NCBI GenBank assembly: GCA_023434365.1
Contig: JAEYSV010000058.1
Location: 49,708-113,707, forward strand
Source: Bacillota bacterium
GTDB taxonomy: Bacteria; Bacillota; Clostridia; Lachnospirales; Lachnospiraceae
Direction of reading: 5' to 3'
Length of the DNA: 64,000 nt
Part shown: positions 1 to 9,798 of the stretch, one piece after another
How the letters are laid out: each line of letters starts with the position of its first letter
Numbering within the stretch: the first letter of the stretch is position 1
The notes under the pieces: generated by a model
The model's database searches: none
Seen by the model: only the letters and a program-made list of their open reading frames with translations
Told to the model about the DNA's origin: nothing
Translations under genes and position numbers: made by a program

Positions 1-2163
1 CTCGTAAAGTTTTCTTGTTGACATGGGAGATAACTGGATTGAAAACCCTAAGTCGGTAAAGAAACGAAACCAAAATGGATAATTTTCATACATATTAAGC
101 ACGCGTGGAATACCAATGATACCACGCTTAGCCTCAGAAGGCTTAAGTGGCTCATAATCAAACAATCGTTTTAATTTGTATTCATATAAATTGGCTACCT
201 GGGTCTTACTTTCTCTACCAGTTGCTTTCTCACAACGATTCCCAGTGATAAAGTGACTACCGTCACTAAAACGGTTGACTGTTAACAAGCAATTGTTGGT
301 ACAGTGCTGGCATCTTGTAATTAGTGTCTCATAAGAGAAATTATTCAGTTGATAGGACGAGATAAGTGTAGAGGTCATACCCTCTTTCCAGGTGCTTTTT
401 GCAATGAGTGCTGCACCAAAAGCACCCATAAGTCCAGCAATGTCAGGTCGAACTACTTCTTTGCCAATCAGAAGTTCTAGGCTACGAAGAATGGCATTAT
501 TTAAAAATGTTCCGCCTTGCACAATGATGTTGCGTCCTAGTTGCTCCGGGGATTTGATTTTAATGACTTTATATAGAGCATTTTTTACCACAGAGTAGCA
601 TAACCCTGCAGAAATGTCCCCAATGGACGTACCTTCTTTTTGTACTTGCTTAACTTTGGAGTTCATAAATACCGTACAACGAGATCCAAGGTCAGCTGGT
701 TTTTGTGACTGTAGACCGACCTTCGAGAAGTCCTCTACGGTCATGCCTAACGACTTGGCAAAGGTTTCGATGAATGATCCACAACCGGAGGAGCAAGCTT
801 CATTTAGTAGCACATTATCGATGACACCATCATGAACTTGCATGCATTTCATGTCTTGCCCACCAATATCAAGCACCAAATCTACTTTTGGTAGAAAGAA
901 ACTGCCAGCGGTATAGTGAGCAATTGTCTCTACCTCACCGATATCACATCGAAAGGCAGCTTTAATTAAGTGCTCACCATATCCAGTAACGGCACTGTAT
1001 GCAATAGTAGCACTAGAAGGGAGTCTTTCATAAATTGTCGATAACATTTCTTTTGCAGAATCTAATGGACTACCTTCGTTATTTCTATAGAGAGAGAATA
1101 ACAGATTTCCTTTTGAATCAATCAAAGCTGCCTTCGCAGTAGTGGAACCAATATCAAGTCCAAGAAAACAATTTCCTGAATAATCCTCTAAGGGTGTTCT
1201 CGTCACTTTATGGTTGGCATGTCGAGACAAAAAGGATTCATAATCTTCTTTAGAAGTAAAAAGAGGAGGAAGATGGTCCTCGTTTCCGCAGGGATTATTT
1301 TTATTTTCATTAATTTGAGTAAGTAATTCTTTAATACTGACTGTCGAATTCTGCTTCCTAGAAGCGAGTGCAGCTCCGATACTTACATACAGTTCTCCAT
1401 TCTCAGGTACAATCATTTCTTCGTCTTTAAGATTCAGTGTTTTTTGAAAACGAAGCCGTAACTGTGGAAGAAAATGTAGCGGCCCACCCAGAAAACCAAC
1501 GTTTCCTTTGATCTTCTTGCCACCCGCTAACCCGCTGATGGTTTGATTTACCACTGCCTGAAAGATAGAAGCAGCGATATCTTCCTTTCTGGCTCCATCA
1601 TTGAGAAGAGGCTGAATATCAGTCTTGGCAAACACACCACATCTTGCTGCGATGGGGTAGATGGTCGTAGCTTCTTTTGCTAAGTCATCTAGTCCTAAGG
1701 CATCTGTTTTTAATAAAACGGCCATCTGATCAATAAAAGCCCCAGTTCCACCAGCACAGATACCGTTCATTTTCTGGTCGATTCCATTGTCATAGAAGGT
1801 GATTTTAGCATCCTCTCCACCAAGTTCTATGATGACATTTACAGTGGGAAGAAAGCGTTCAATTGCTTTGCTGCCTGCGATAACTTCTTGAATAAATGGT
1901 AGTTCTAACCGTTCAGAGACGGCTAATCCACCAGAACCCGTTACTGCAAGATGAAACATAGTGTCTGGATACAATTGATAAAGCATGTTTAATGTGTCTT
2001 CTAACGTTTTCCATATATCTGAATTATGTCTTTGATAATTGCTGTAAATGATGGTGTCCTTGTAATCAAGAACTGCAAATTTAACTGTTGTGGAGCCAAT
2101 ATCTATGCCTAGATTTAGGACATGGTTGGTATATTCATTTATTTGATTAGATAGTAAGGTCAC
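1..2163 (-). CDS. 2-hydroxyacyl-CoA dehydratase activase-like ATPase (BadF/BadG/BcrA type), partial
   Basis: The gene runs leftward off the window; 721 codons of an expected roughly 1400 are present and the C-terminus is missing. It starts with GTG at 2163 behind an AAGGAGG ribosome site. Two tandem ASKHA ATPase domains are visible: the first opens with LGIDIGSTTVKF and later has CAGGTGAF, the second opens with LGLDIGSTTAK and has CSSGCGSF. The cysteines in these loops are those that hold the bridging Fe-S cluster in HgdC-type activators. The start of a DUF2229-like region follows (RGIIGIPRVLNMYENYPF). Known relatives use ATP to inject an electron into 2-hydroxyacyl-CoA dehydratases; the fused large form has no firmly assigned substrate. 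No dehydratase subunits are seen in the window. It is divergent from the amidase, with about 170 bp between. Confidence 0.9.
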   Translation of the reverse strand, partial: MTLLSNQINEYTNHVLNLGIDIGSTTVKFAVLDYKDTIIYSNYQRHNSDIWKTLEDTLNMLYQLYPDTMFHLAVTGSGGLAVSERLELPFIQEVIAGSKAIERFLPTVNVIIELGGEDAKITFYDNGIDQKMNGICAGGTGAFIDQMAVLLKTDALGLDDLAKEATTIYPIAARCGVFAKTDIQPLLNDGARKEDIAASIFQAVVNQTISGLAGGKKIKGNVGFLGGPLHFLPQLRLRFQKTLNLKDEEMIVPENGELYVSIGAALASRKQNSTVSIKELLTQINENKNNPCGNEDHLPPLFTSKEDYESFLSRHANHKVTRTPLEDYSGNCFLGLDIGSTTAKAALIDSKGNLLFSLYRNNEGSPLDSAKEMLSTIYERLPSSATIAYSAVTGYGEHLIKAAFRCDIGEVETIAHYTAGSFFLPKVDLVLDIGGQDMKCMQVHDGVIDNVLLNEACSSGCGSFIETFAKSLGMTVEDFSKVGLQSQKPADLGSRCTVFMNSKVKQVQKEGTSIGDISAGLCYSVVKNALYKVIKIKSPEQLGRNIIVQGGTFLNNAILRSLELLIGKEVVRPDIAGLMGAFGAALIAKSTWKEGMTSTLISSYQLNNFSYETLITRCQHCTNNCLLTVNRFSDGSHFITGNRCEKATGRESKTQVANLYEYKLKRLFDYEPLKPSEAKRGIIGIPRVLNMYENYPFWFRFFTDLGFSIQLSPMSTRKLYE

Positions 2164-2210
2164 TTTCTTTTCCTCCTTAAGTGCATTCTTAACACTAAAC
2201 ACGAATTTAG

Positions 2211-2232
2211 TATATCCAAAAATTAGGATATA
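2211..2232. promoter_or_regulatory. inverted repeat in divergent intergenic region, possible operator
   Basis: TATATCC and GGATATA face each other across 8 bp, between the divergent activase and amidase genes. The position would suit a regulator acting on one or both, but no cognate factor is evident and AT-rich DNA makes short palindromes common. Confidence 0.25.
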
Positions 2233-2331
2233 AATCTCATTCTTAGCATTTGAGAGAGATATTGGTATAACAAACAAAAAATATCGAGATACTACCACAA
2301 GTAATAACTTAACAAGTTGAGGAGTGACATA

Positions 2332-3696
2332 ATGAATAATATCGATGAATTGACCATAGATAAGTTACATGAAATGTATAAAAATAAAAGAGTTTCTGTA
2401 AAAGAGGTTGTACTGGAATATCTTAATCGAATTGATCACTATGATCAGGGACCAGGGAAATTAAATGCAATCCTTGAGTTAAATCCAGATGCGGTAAAGA
2501 TTGCAGAAGGGATGAAACTTGATAAGTTAGACAGTGAGAACAGTCTATTTGGGGTACCAATTTTACTTAAAGATAATATGGATACTAAGGATGGAATGCA
2601 TACTTCGGCAGGCTCACTTGCTCTCGCGGATTCCTTTGCGAAAGAGGATGCGGTCATTGTTAAGAAGCTTCGGGATAAGGGAGCAGTGATTCTTGGTAAA
2701 ACGAACATGACCGAACTATCGAATTACACCTCAAAGGATATGACTCCAGGTTACAGTTCAAGGGGTGGAATCGTATATTCACCCTATGTCAAAGTTCAAA
2801 ATCCCTCCGGTTCTAGTACAGGTTCAGCAGTGGCAGTTGCTGCTAATCTATGCATGGCTGCGATGGGAACAGATACTTCTGGTTCGGTGGTTGAACCCGG
2901 GAAGGTAAATGGAATTGTTGGCTTTCGACCTTCTATCCACGCACTTAGCCAGAAGGGTATCATTCCGATTAGTTTTACACTAGATACAGCGGGACCATTA
3001 ACCCGTACAGTGAAGGATACGATTGTCTTATATTCAGCACTTCATGATACGGTAACCGATATATCAAATCAAGATATCAGCAACACAATTATTGCGGTAG
3101 ATGAAACCTCTATGAGTGCATTGACTCAGGAAGATAATAAAAGGGTATCAACGATTATTGAGACTTTAAAAGATGCAAAAGCTACGGTAAAACGAATTAA
3201 GCTGCCACAGATTGCGACTGATGTCCTTGAAAGGATTAAGCTTCATGAGTTTAAGTATAGTATTAATTGTTATTTGAAGAGATTACCAGATGGTTTTCCA
3301 ATTCGATCACTTAGTGATATCATTCATTTTAATGATCAACATAAAGAGATCGCATTACGGTATGGTCAGAGTATGTTGTTGAATGCAGAAATGAATACTA
3401 CTGGTGATATGGATAATAAACAATATAAAGAGGCAATTGCTGGTCGTGAAACTATGAAGGTTCAGATTGCAGAACTTTTAGAGGGAGTTGATGTCTGTAT
3501 GTTCTTTGGGCAAAATCTTATTTTTCAATATGTTGGATTACCTATTATTACAATTCCACATGGATTGAACAATGATGGAATGCCATTTGGAGTTTTTTTG
3601 TCTGCACTTAGAGATGATACGCTTTTGAAAAAATCACATTTACTTGAAGGTTATATTGGGAACCGGGTATGTCCGGACCTAACCAAGTTTTTGTAA
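2332..3696 (+). CDS. amidase signature family enzyme
   Basis: 454 aa, cytoplasmic, no signal peptide. The Ser-cisSer-Lys triad of amidase-signature enzymes is intact: Lys80 in the LLKDN segment, cis-Ser161 in GSSTGS, nucleophile Ser185 in GTDTSGS, with the usual 24-residue gap between the serines. Known members hydrolyse amides (GatA, acetamidase, peptide amidases). It is shorter than GatA and no gatB/gatC neighbours are seen, so a free-standing amidase is more likely than the tRNA amidotransferase subunit. An upstream in-frame TTG at 2317 exists, but ATG 2332 sits about 9 nt after GAGG and is preferred. Substrate unknown. Confidence 0.88.
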   Translation: MNNIDELTIDKLHEMYKNKRVSVKEVVLEYLNRIDHYDQGPGKLNAILELNPDAVKIAEGMKLDKLDSENSLFGVPILLKDNMDTKDGMHTSAGSLALADSFAKEDAVIVKKLRDKGAVILGKTNMTELSNYTSKDMTPGYSSRGGIVYSPYVKVQNPSGSSTGSAVAVAANLCMAAMGTDTSGSVVEPGKVNGIVGFRPSIHALSQKGIIPISFTLDTAGPLTRTVKDTIVLYSALHDTVTDISNQDISNTIIAVDETSMSALTQEDNKRVSTIIETLKDAKATVKRIKLPQIATDVLERIKLHEFKYSINCYLKRLPDGFPIRSLSDIIHFNDQHKEIALRYGQSMLLNAEMNTTGDMDNKQYKEAIAGRETMKVQIAELLEGVDVCMFFGQNLIFQYVGLPIITIPHGLNNDGMPFGVFLSALRDDTLLKKSHLLEGYIGNRVCPDLTKFL

Positions 3697-3807
3697 GGAT
3701 CAATGGGATAAGTTAAGAATAAAATCGGCCGATATAAATGATAACAAAACGAACTTATAAAAATATATATAGTATAAGAGATTAGAGTAAGGAAAGGATA
3801 GAACCAT

Positions 3808-4182
3808 ATGCTGAAACTAATCTATATTATGGTAGGAATGCTCGCTCTATTGCTTGGGATAGTGGGCACTGTTCTACCTGTACTACCAACAACACCGTTT
3901 TTATTAATCACCTTATTCTGCTTTACAAAAAGTTCAAAACGCCTAAACACATGGTTTCAAAAAACTAGATTTTATAAAAAGTATCTGGAGGAATATGAAC
4001 GTGATAAAGCACTAACGCAAAAAAAGAAGCTATGTATTCAGTTGTTAGTTGCTTGTATGGTTACTGTCTCCTTTGTGGCAATCGATAATTCGGCAATGAG
4101 AATTGTTTTAATTGCTGCGTTGTTGATTCATAACTATATCTTTATTTTTAGAATCCCTACCAAAAAGATTGATTCAAAGTAG
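3808..4182 (+). CDS. DUF454 (YbaN-like) inner membrane protein
   Basis: 124 aa. The N-terminal hydrophobic helix with GIVGTVLPVLPTTPFLL, followed by a cytoplasmic stretch (KRLNTWFQKTRFYKKYLEEY) and two closely spaced C-terminal helices, is the pattern of DUF454/YbaN. The function of the family is not established. ATG 3808 follows GAAAGGA. It is followed at once by a strong intrinsic terminator, so it ends a transcript; the gap of about 110 bp after the amidase leaves open whether the two are co-transcribed. Confidence 0.85.
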   Translation: MLKLIYIMVGMLALLLGIVGTVLPVLPTTPFLLITLFCFTKSSKRLNTWFQKTRFYKKYLEEYERDKALTQKKKLCIQLLVACMVTVSFVAIDNSAMRIVLIAALLIHNYIFIFRIPTKKIDSK

Positions 4183-4186
4183 TTAT

Positions 4187-4244
4187 ACTCCCTTTTATCA
4201 TAGTTGATTTTTAATAAACAGCTATGATATGAGGGAGTTTTTTT
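4187..4244 (+). terminator. intrinsic terminator after the DUF454 gene
   Basis: A long stem (ACTCCC...CTATGATA side against its complement ending GAGGGAG) is followed by seven T residues. It begins a few bases after the stop codon. Confidence 0.85.
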
Positions 4245-4408
4245 GGTATTGAATAATAGTTTTTACATAACTCACAAGAAATAACAACCAAATTATGGTA
4301 TAATAATGTTGAAATGATTGAGTAATAAGGACTAGACAAAACAAAGCAGTTATTGACATGATAGATAATCTGTATTTGCTATACTGTACTTGGAAGGAGA
4401 GGAAAGAT

Positions 4409-5248
4409 ATGGAATGGACGCATACTCTTAATCAGGCAATAGAATATATTGAAGAGAATCTTGGCGAGGATATCAACTGTGAAGAGGTAGCCGCGCAGGT
4501 GTATCTATCAAGTTTTCATTTTCAAAGAGCATTCTATATGCTAACAGGCATGACAGTGGGTGAATATATCCGCAACCGTCGTCTCTCGATAGCAGGTCAG
4601 GAACTGTTAATCGGGAATGAGAAAGTTATCGATGTCGCTTTGAGACTCGGATATGAAACACCAGAGAGTTTTTCCAAAGCATTCAGTCGGTTTCACGGAG
4701 TATCACCTAGTCAGGTAAGAAAAGAGGGCACGATTCTCAAATCTTTTAATCGACTTACCATTAAAATATCATTGGAAGGTGGTAACAGTATGGAATACAA
4801 GATTGTAAACAAAGAAGCATTTGAAGTGGTAGCATTAGTAAAATTAGTGGATGGTGATTCCTCAAAAGGTGAGATTCCAAAGTTTTGGGATGAGTATTAT
4901 GCAAAAGGGTACGCAGATAAAGTATGCGGTGCAATGGGAATCTGTTTTCAAGAGATGAATAGCGAAAAAAAATGGAGATACGGAATCGGATGTGAAAAGG
5001 AATGTGCAAAGGAAATTCCGGACGGATTCGAAGTGTTTACTATTCCAGCTTATACATGGGCAATCTTTACCTGCACTGGCGCCATGCCGGAAGCGATTCA
5101 GAAAATGTGGGGACGCATTTATTCCGAGTGGCTGCCAAGTGCAAAGTATGAACTGATCCCTGATTTCGATATTGAGTACTATTATGAAGGGGATACTTCA
5201 AGTGCGAACTATAAGAGTGAAATCTGGATTCCAGTAAAAGAAAAGTAG
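4409..5248 (+). CDS. AraC family regulator with GyrI-like effector-binding domain
   Basis: 279 aa. The N-terminal ~105 residues carry two helix-turn-helix motifs of the AraC/XylS type (LSSFHFQRAFYMLTGMTVGEY and DVALRLGYETPESFSKAFSRF). After a short linker the C-terminal ~150 residues look like the GyrI/AraC_E_bind fold (GAMGICF, WAIFTCTGAMPEAIQKMW, DIEYYYEG), as in Rob/SoxS-like multidrug-responsive regulators. The domain likely senses a small hydrophobic ligand. ATG 4409 follows GGAGAGG at good spacing; an in-frame ATG at 4358 has no ribosome site. No obvious target gene adjoins it on the same strand. Confidence 0.9.
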   Translation: MEWTHTLNQAIEYIEENLGEDINCEEVAAQVYLSSFHFQRAFYMLTGMTVGEYIRNRRLSIAGQELLIGNEKVIDVALRLGYETPESFSKAFSRFHGVSPSQVRKEGTILKSFNRLTIKISLEGGNSMEYKIVNKEAFEVVALVKLVDGDSSKGEIPKFWDEYYAKGYADKVCGAMGICFQEMNSEKKWRYGIGCEKECAKEIPDGFEVFTIPAYTWAIFTCTGAMPEAIQKMWGRIYSEWLPSAKYELIPDFDIEYYYEGDTSSANYKSEIWIPVKEK

Positions 5249-5310
5249 TCTAGATGCGATGGATATTGGTCATGATAAATCCACTTTCGGGATAGGTTTT
5301 GTGATGCCTT

Positions 5311-5353
5311 CACAAGGGGGCGGTGACTCTGTACAGGGTCACCGCCCCTTGTG
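5311..5353. other. near-perfect GC-rich hairpin without a T tract
   Basis: CACAAGGGGGCGGTGAC pairs with GTCACCGCCCCTTGTG around a short loop, about 60 bp after the AraC-type gene. Neither strand has a run of T after it, so it is not a textbook intrinsic terminator. It may stabilise the mRNA 3' end or be a remnant of a repeat. Confidence 0.6.
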
Positions 5354-5424
5354 GGATAAAATCAAAAGGAAGAAGTAACTCTAGAACGTTTTGAGGTAGT
5401 GTGGCATATATGAAGGGAATTGCT

Positions 5425-5453
5425 AAAGAGTTTTTACAGAAACTCTTTTTTTT
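5425..5453 (+). terminator. intrinsic terminator
   Basis: AAAGAGTTT and AAACTCTTT form a stem over a 6-nt loop and lead into a run of T. It closes transcripts from the AraC-type gene before the c-di-GMP gene. The remaining 250-bp gap shows no gene. Confidence 0.75.
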
Positions 5454-5569
5454 ACATTTATAGGTACATAAATTACCCGAAATAGCCGATATATATTCAA
5501 ATGATATGGTGCTTTACGGTAAACGTGAAATGTAAGTAGCATTGATACATAGGAGATGAAGGTGCATAT

Positions 5570-7663
5570 ATGGACAAAGAAAAAATACGTAGTTTTCATG
5601 CCAAAATGAAGTTTGTTCAACAGGACTATGAAGCTTTCTTAGAGCTAAAGCGAATGATTGTACCATGGCGTGGCGCAGCAAAAATAATATTTATCTATGT
5701 CGTCGTGGGGGTATTGTGGATTTTGCTATCGGATATCCTTCTTATGTGGTTAATTAACAATGAGGAGATATGTCAGGAAATTCAGATATACAAAGGTTGG
5801 TTATATGTTGTCGTTACTGGCGGCATCTTTTATTCTGTTATAAGGAGAACATTAGGATTATATAAGCATGCAATTGATAGAGTTCTTACAGGGTATGAAG
5901 AGCTGAGTTCTGTACATGAAGAATTACTGGCTATGAATGAGGAACTGAACAATCAGAATGATATCTTAATTGAGCAGAAGAATCTGCAGGAATCCCTACG
6001 AGCTGTGAGAGAGTTATCGAGTCGTATTATTTTTGATGCACCAATGATTATTATTGTTTTTGACAAAGACGAAAGACTTATCCAGTTTAATCCATATGCA
6101 GAAAAGATATTTGGTTATAAAAAAGAGGAGTTAATCGGTAAATATCGCACTGAACTATTTATGACAGAAACGAATCGTGAACTCTCCCATCTTGTAAAAG
6201 AGATTGCGGATGGCAATGTTTTATATGACAGGGAAGTTGACTTCATTGACAAAGAAGGTAAATGCAAGATTCTACTTTGGAATACTAATCATCTACATGA
6301 TGAACAAGGAGATAAGGAAGGATTTGTCATCATTGGAACGGATATTACTGAAAGACGCGAGATGGAAGACCGACTTCAAATGATTGCCTATTACGATACA
6401 TTAACCGGATTACCTAATCGAGCTTCGCTAGAGGAAGAAGTCTGGAAAGCTATACATAACAGAAGCAGGTTTGCTATGGTAAGCCTGGATATTGATAATT
6501 TTAAACATATTAATGATACATTAGGACATACCTTTGGAGATTCTTTTATTCAGTATATTACTAAGTTACTAACCGGTATGATTGAGAGACCAGCTATGGT
6601 TTTTCGACTAATTGGAGATGAGTTTGCATTATTGCTCTTTGAGTCTGAAACGAATGATGCTATCCTAGCAAATATTAAGAAGATTATTCAGGAATTTAAA
6701 AACCCATGTCTATACAATGGACAGAACTTCTATATTACAGTAAGTATGGGTGTCGCAATATATCCAGAACATGGGACAGACTTTTTCGCTTTGATGAAGA
6801 ATGCAGAGAGTGCGATGTTTCATCAAAAAGAACACGGAAAAGATGGGTATTCCTATTTTGAGAATTCTATGTATGAAAAAAGTGTTGATTTTATGCGAAT
6901 GAGCAGTCAATTACGAGAAGCAATCGAGAATAAAGAATTCCTACTTTATTATCAGCCACAGTATGACCTAGTAACTGGTAAAATGATTGGAGTAGAGGCT
7001 TTAATAAGATGGAATCACAAAGAAAGAGGATTTATTTCACCGGCAGAATTTATTCCGTTTTCTGAAAAGACAGGGCAGATTATTCCGATTACCGAGTGGG
7101 TTCTTCAAACAGCGATTAACCAAAAAAGAGAATGGGAGCAAAAAGGTTATCCATCAATCAAAATGTCAGTAAACATTTCTGGGTGTATTATTACGGAGCA
7201 AATGGTATTTGAATCATTTTACTCCTATTTGGAAAGTATTAAATTAAAGGCAGGCGAACTTGAGGTAGAAGTAACGGAAACTGCAGTCATGATGGAGTTA
7301 GATAAAGCGAAAGAAAGCTTAGAGCGCTTGCAAAAGCTTGGAATTACCATTGCTATGGATGACTTTGGAACAGGCTACTCATCCTTAAACTATTTGAAGA
7401 TGCTACCATTTGATATTCTAAAAATTGACCGTGAATTTGTTAATAATATTACTGATTTAAAGGAAGATTATATCTATAAAACGCTTATTGAGTTGGCTCA
7501 TAATATGAATTTAATAGTAGTGGCAGAAGGAATTGAGACTTTGGAACAAAAAGATTTCTTAATTCGCCATCACTGCGATGTTGGACAGGGATACTTTTTA
7601 GCACGTCCAATGCCATCTGAGCAGATTGAAAGGATGTTAGCCAACGAAAGTCCCTTGCATTGA
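5570..7663 (+). CDS. membrane PAS-GGDEF-EAL protein, probable c-di-GMP phosphodiesterase
   Basis: 697 aa. Two membrane helices lie at about residues 37-65 and 79-100, then a coiled stretch (SSVHEELLAMNEELNNQND), a PAS domain (about 145-265), GGDEF (about 275-430) and EAL (about 440-690). The GGDEF active-site motif is degenerate: Ile348-Gly-Asp-Glu-Phe in place of GGDEF, so cyclase activity is doubtful. The EAL domain keeps EAL (476-478), ETE, DDFGTGYSS, KID, AEGIE and QGY, so hydrolysis of c-di-GMP is expected. The N-terminal PAS may sense redox or a ligand. ATG 5570 follows GGAGATGAAGG. The bacteriohemerythrin gene follows 120 bp later. Confidence 0.93.
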   Translation: MDKEKIRSFHAKMKFVQQDYEAFLELKRMIVPWRGAAKIIFIYVVVGVLWILLSDILLMWLINNEEICQEIQIYKGWLYVVVTGGIFYSVIRRTLGLYKHAIDRVLTGYEELSSVHEELLAMNEELNNQNDILIEQKNLQESLRAVRELSSRIIFDAPMIIIVFDKDERLIQFNPYAEKIFGYKKEELIGKYRTELFMTETNRELSHLVKEIADGNVLYDREVDFIDKEGKCKILLWNTNHLHDEQGDKEGFVIIGTDITERREMEDRLQMIAYYDTLTGLPNRASLEEEVWKAIHNRSRFAMVSLDIDNFKHINDTLGHTFGDSFIQYITKLLTGMIERPAMVFRLIGDEFALLLFESETNDAILANIKKIIQEFKNPCLYNGQNFYITVSMGVAIYPEHGTDFFALMKNAESAMFHQKEHGKDGYSYFENSMYEKSVDFMRMSSQLREAIENKEFLLYYQPQYDLVTGKMIGVEALIRWNHKERGFISPAEFIPFSEKTGQIIPITEWVLQTAINQKREWEQKGYPSIKMSVNISGCIITEQMVFESFYSYLESIKLKAGELEVEVTETAVMMELDKAKESLERLQKLGITIAMDDFGTGYSSLNYLKMLPFDILKIDREFVNNITDLKEDYIYKTLIELAHNMNLIVVAEGIETLEQKDFLIRHHCDVGQGYFLARPMPSEQIERMLANESPLH

Positions 7664-7783
7664 TATATAGTTAATTATATAATACTATTATTGTAGAATA
7701 AAAGGTTTACTATAGCTAAAGGGGGAATTACTCCAAAGTATTATGTTGTGAATAATAATTAAATAAAGTGAAGAGGTAGTCCA

Positions 7784-8206
7784 ATGTTTGATTTTGTTTT
7801 TGACTGGCGTGAGGAATTGAACACAGAGATTGATGTGTTGGATCAACAACATAGGGAGTTCTTTCGCATTGGACGTAACATAGAACAACTTCTTGTTACG
7901 AAATGTATTGGAGTAAAAGAACAACAGTTGCTGGATATTGTATGTGAACTTCGTGAATTTGTCTCTTATCACTTTTATTCGGAAGAAGCCTTGATGATGA
8001 GAACAGGCTATGAAGGTTATGAGAATCATGCGAAAGCGCATGCATCTTTTATGAAAAAGATTCAGAGTATCGATTTGCCGGCTTTGTCCGCGAATCCTTA
8101 TCCGGAACTTAAGAAGTTAAAAGACATGATTCAAGATTGGATTTTTATTCACCAGCTTGATAATGATTTTCAGATGGCAGATGCAATCCGAAGAAAGCTT
8201 AAATAA
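7784..8206 (+). CDS. bacteriohemerythrin
   Basis: 140 aa, a single hemerythrin domain. All seven di-iron ligands of the family are present: His23 (DQQH), His63 and Glu67 (YHFYSEE), His82 and His86 (ENHAKAH), His123 and Asp128 (IHQLDND). Such proteins reversibly bind O2 at a diiron centre; in anaerobes they are thought to buffer or sense oxygen. It lies 120 bp downstream of the PAS-GGDEF-EAL gene in the same direction and is followed by a terminator, so a joint oxygen-responsive role is possible but inferred. Confidence 0.95.
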   Translation: MFDFVFDWREELNTEIDVLDQQHREFFRIGRNIEQLLVTKCIGVKEQQLLDIVCELREFVSYHFYSEEALMMRTGYEGYENHAKAHASFMKKIQSIDLPALSANPYPELKKLKDMIQDWIFIHQLDNDFQMADAIRRKLK

Positions 8207-8217
8207 TGAACATGTAA

Positions 8218-8247
8218 AAAGCCATCCTGTAAACAGGATGGCTTTCC
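8218..8247 (+). terminator. terminator after bacteriohemerythrin
   Basis: AGCCATCCTG pairs perfectly with CAGGATGGCT over a TAAA loop, with a short T-rich tail. It lies between convergent genes and could serve both. Confidence 0.75.
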
Positions 8248-8300
8248 TATATCGTAAGTGGAGCATATATTCGCTTTCCGCTTAGTTACATAAAGTTAAA

Positions 8301-9602
8301 CTAATCATCGTTGTCATCATATTCATCATGTTCATGAATCAGAATATGAACCTTATCAATTCTATTTTTCTCTACTCGTTGCACCGTATAAGTAACATAA
8401 TTGTCGGTAACGATTTCCCCTTCCTCCGGCAAGTGATCTAAAAGATTGATTACATGTCCGGCGATGGAGTCATAATCTTCTGAAGTAAGGTTAAGTTCTA
8501 GTATCTCATTAATATCGTCTAGTTTTGTTCCACCATCTACGATATATTCATTTTCATTAATGATTTTAATTTCGTCTTCTTCATCAGAGTCATATTCATC
8601 GCGAATTTCTCCGACTATTTCCTCTAATAAGTCTTCTAGCGTAATGACGCCAACGGTTGAACCATATTCATCCAATACGATAGCCATTGCGATACTGTCA
8701 CGTTTCATTTCACTCAGAAGCTCAGAAGTATGTTTGAATTCATAGGTAAAATAAGGTTCTCTCATCAGCAAACTGATGTTAAAGTCTTCTTTCTCACCTT
8801 GATAAAAAAAGATATCTTTTAGATAAATGATTCCTAGTATATCATCAATAGATTCAGAATATACAGGCAACCTGGAATATTTATTGATAGAAAACTGTTC
8901 TACAATATCATCGTAAGATAAATCAACCTGTGCAAATTCTACGTCGATTCGGGGTACCATAATATCTTTAACGATAGAATCACCAAAATCAACCACGTTA
9001 GTAATCATTTTACGCTCTTCACTTTCAATAACACCCTCTTCGTGACTGACATCTACGATAGTACGCAACTCATTTTCTGTAATTTGTTGTGGTTTTTTGT
9101 TTGGATCAATCCGAAAGATCAGTAGAATACCTAAGGATAGCCGATTAACCACATAAATGACTGGCGTTAAAATCTGTGCAAAAAAATAGATGACATTCGC
9201 ATACTTTAATGAGAGGGATTCTGCATTCATCGCTGCTATTGATTTTGGAGTGATTTCTCCAAATAACAAAATAACAATTGTTAAAACACCAGTTGCTATC
9301 CCGACCATTAGACTGCTCTCAATATTAATCCCACTTTCGTGAGCTAAGTTAGTAGCTAAGAGTGTCGCAATAGAAGAAGCGGTTAAGTTAACAATATTGT
9401 TTCCAATTAAAATTGCACTGAGCAATTTGGTTGGATCATCGATAAGCTTGCAGACTGTCTTTGCGGATTTTCTCCCTTCTTCTGCCAGTGAGCGCATTCG
9501 AAGTTTGTTCACTGTGGTAAGCGCAGTTTCAGCTGAAGAGAAAAAGCCAGATAAAAGTATCAGAATAACTAAAATAATTAATTGCGTGACGTACGGGTCC
9601 AA
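8301..9602 (-). CDS. CNNM/CorC (HlyC) family transporter with CBS pair
   Basis: 433 aa. The N-terminal ~200 residues are a DUF21/CNNM transmembrane domain (LLSGFFSSAETALTTVNKLRMR, IGNNIVNL, FGEITPKS). A Bateman module of two CBS domains (KDIMVPRIDVEFAQVD, SELLSEMKRDSIAMAIVLDEYGS) and a C-terminal CorC_HlyC domain (YIVDGGTKLDDINEILELNL) follow, then an acidic tail. Relatives export Mg2+ or Co2+, or were historically named haemolysins. The start is TTG at 9602, placed after TTAGGAG; the nearby ATG is out of frame. Confidence 0.92.
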   Translation of the reverse strand: MDPYVTQLIILVILILLSGFFSSAETALTTVNKLRMRSLAEEGRKSAKTVCKLIDDPTKLLSAILIGNNIVNLTASSIATLLATNLAHESGINIESSLMVGIATGVLTIVILLFGEITPKSIAAMNAESLSLKYANVIYFFAQILTPVIYVVNRLSLGILLIFRIDPNKKPQQITENELRTIVDVSHEEGVIESEERKMITNVVDFGDSIVKDIMVPRIDVEFAQVDLSYDDIVEQFSINKYSRLPVYSESIDDILGIIYLKDIFFYQGEKEDFNISLLMREPYFTYEFKHTSELLSEMKRDSIAMAIVLDEYGSTVGVITLEDLLEEIVGEIRDEYDSDEEDEIKIINENEYIVDGGTKLDDINEILELNLTSEDYDSIAGHVINLLDHLPEEGEIVTDNYVTYTVQRVEKNRIDKVHILIHEHDEYDDNDD

Positions 9603-9798
9603 AATACCATCTCCTAATAATTTATATTTTTTTTGATTATGTATTCAATTGATTTATTCAGTACATACATTAGATATCTCTTTAAGTATTACCAATTTAT
9701 CATATGTCATACATAATAGATTATTCTACATCAGAAGAGGAATGAATGTCAAGTAGGGTTGCATGGCAGTGGTAAATTATGGAGAGATGGCCGTATTA

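Noticed and set aside
5454..5569. c-di-GMP riboswitch before the GGDEF-EAL gene
   Set aside because: No GEMM-type conserved loops or junctions could be found in the leader; same result before 62341.
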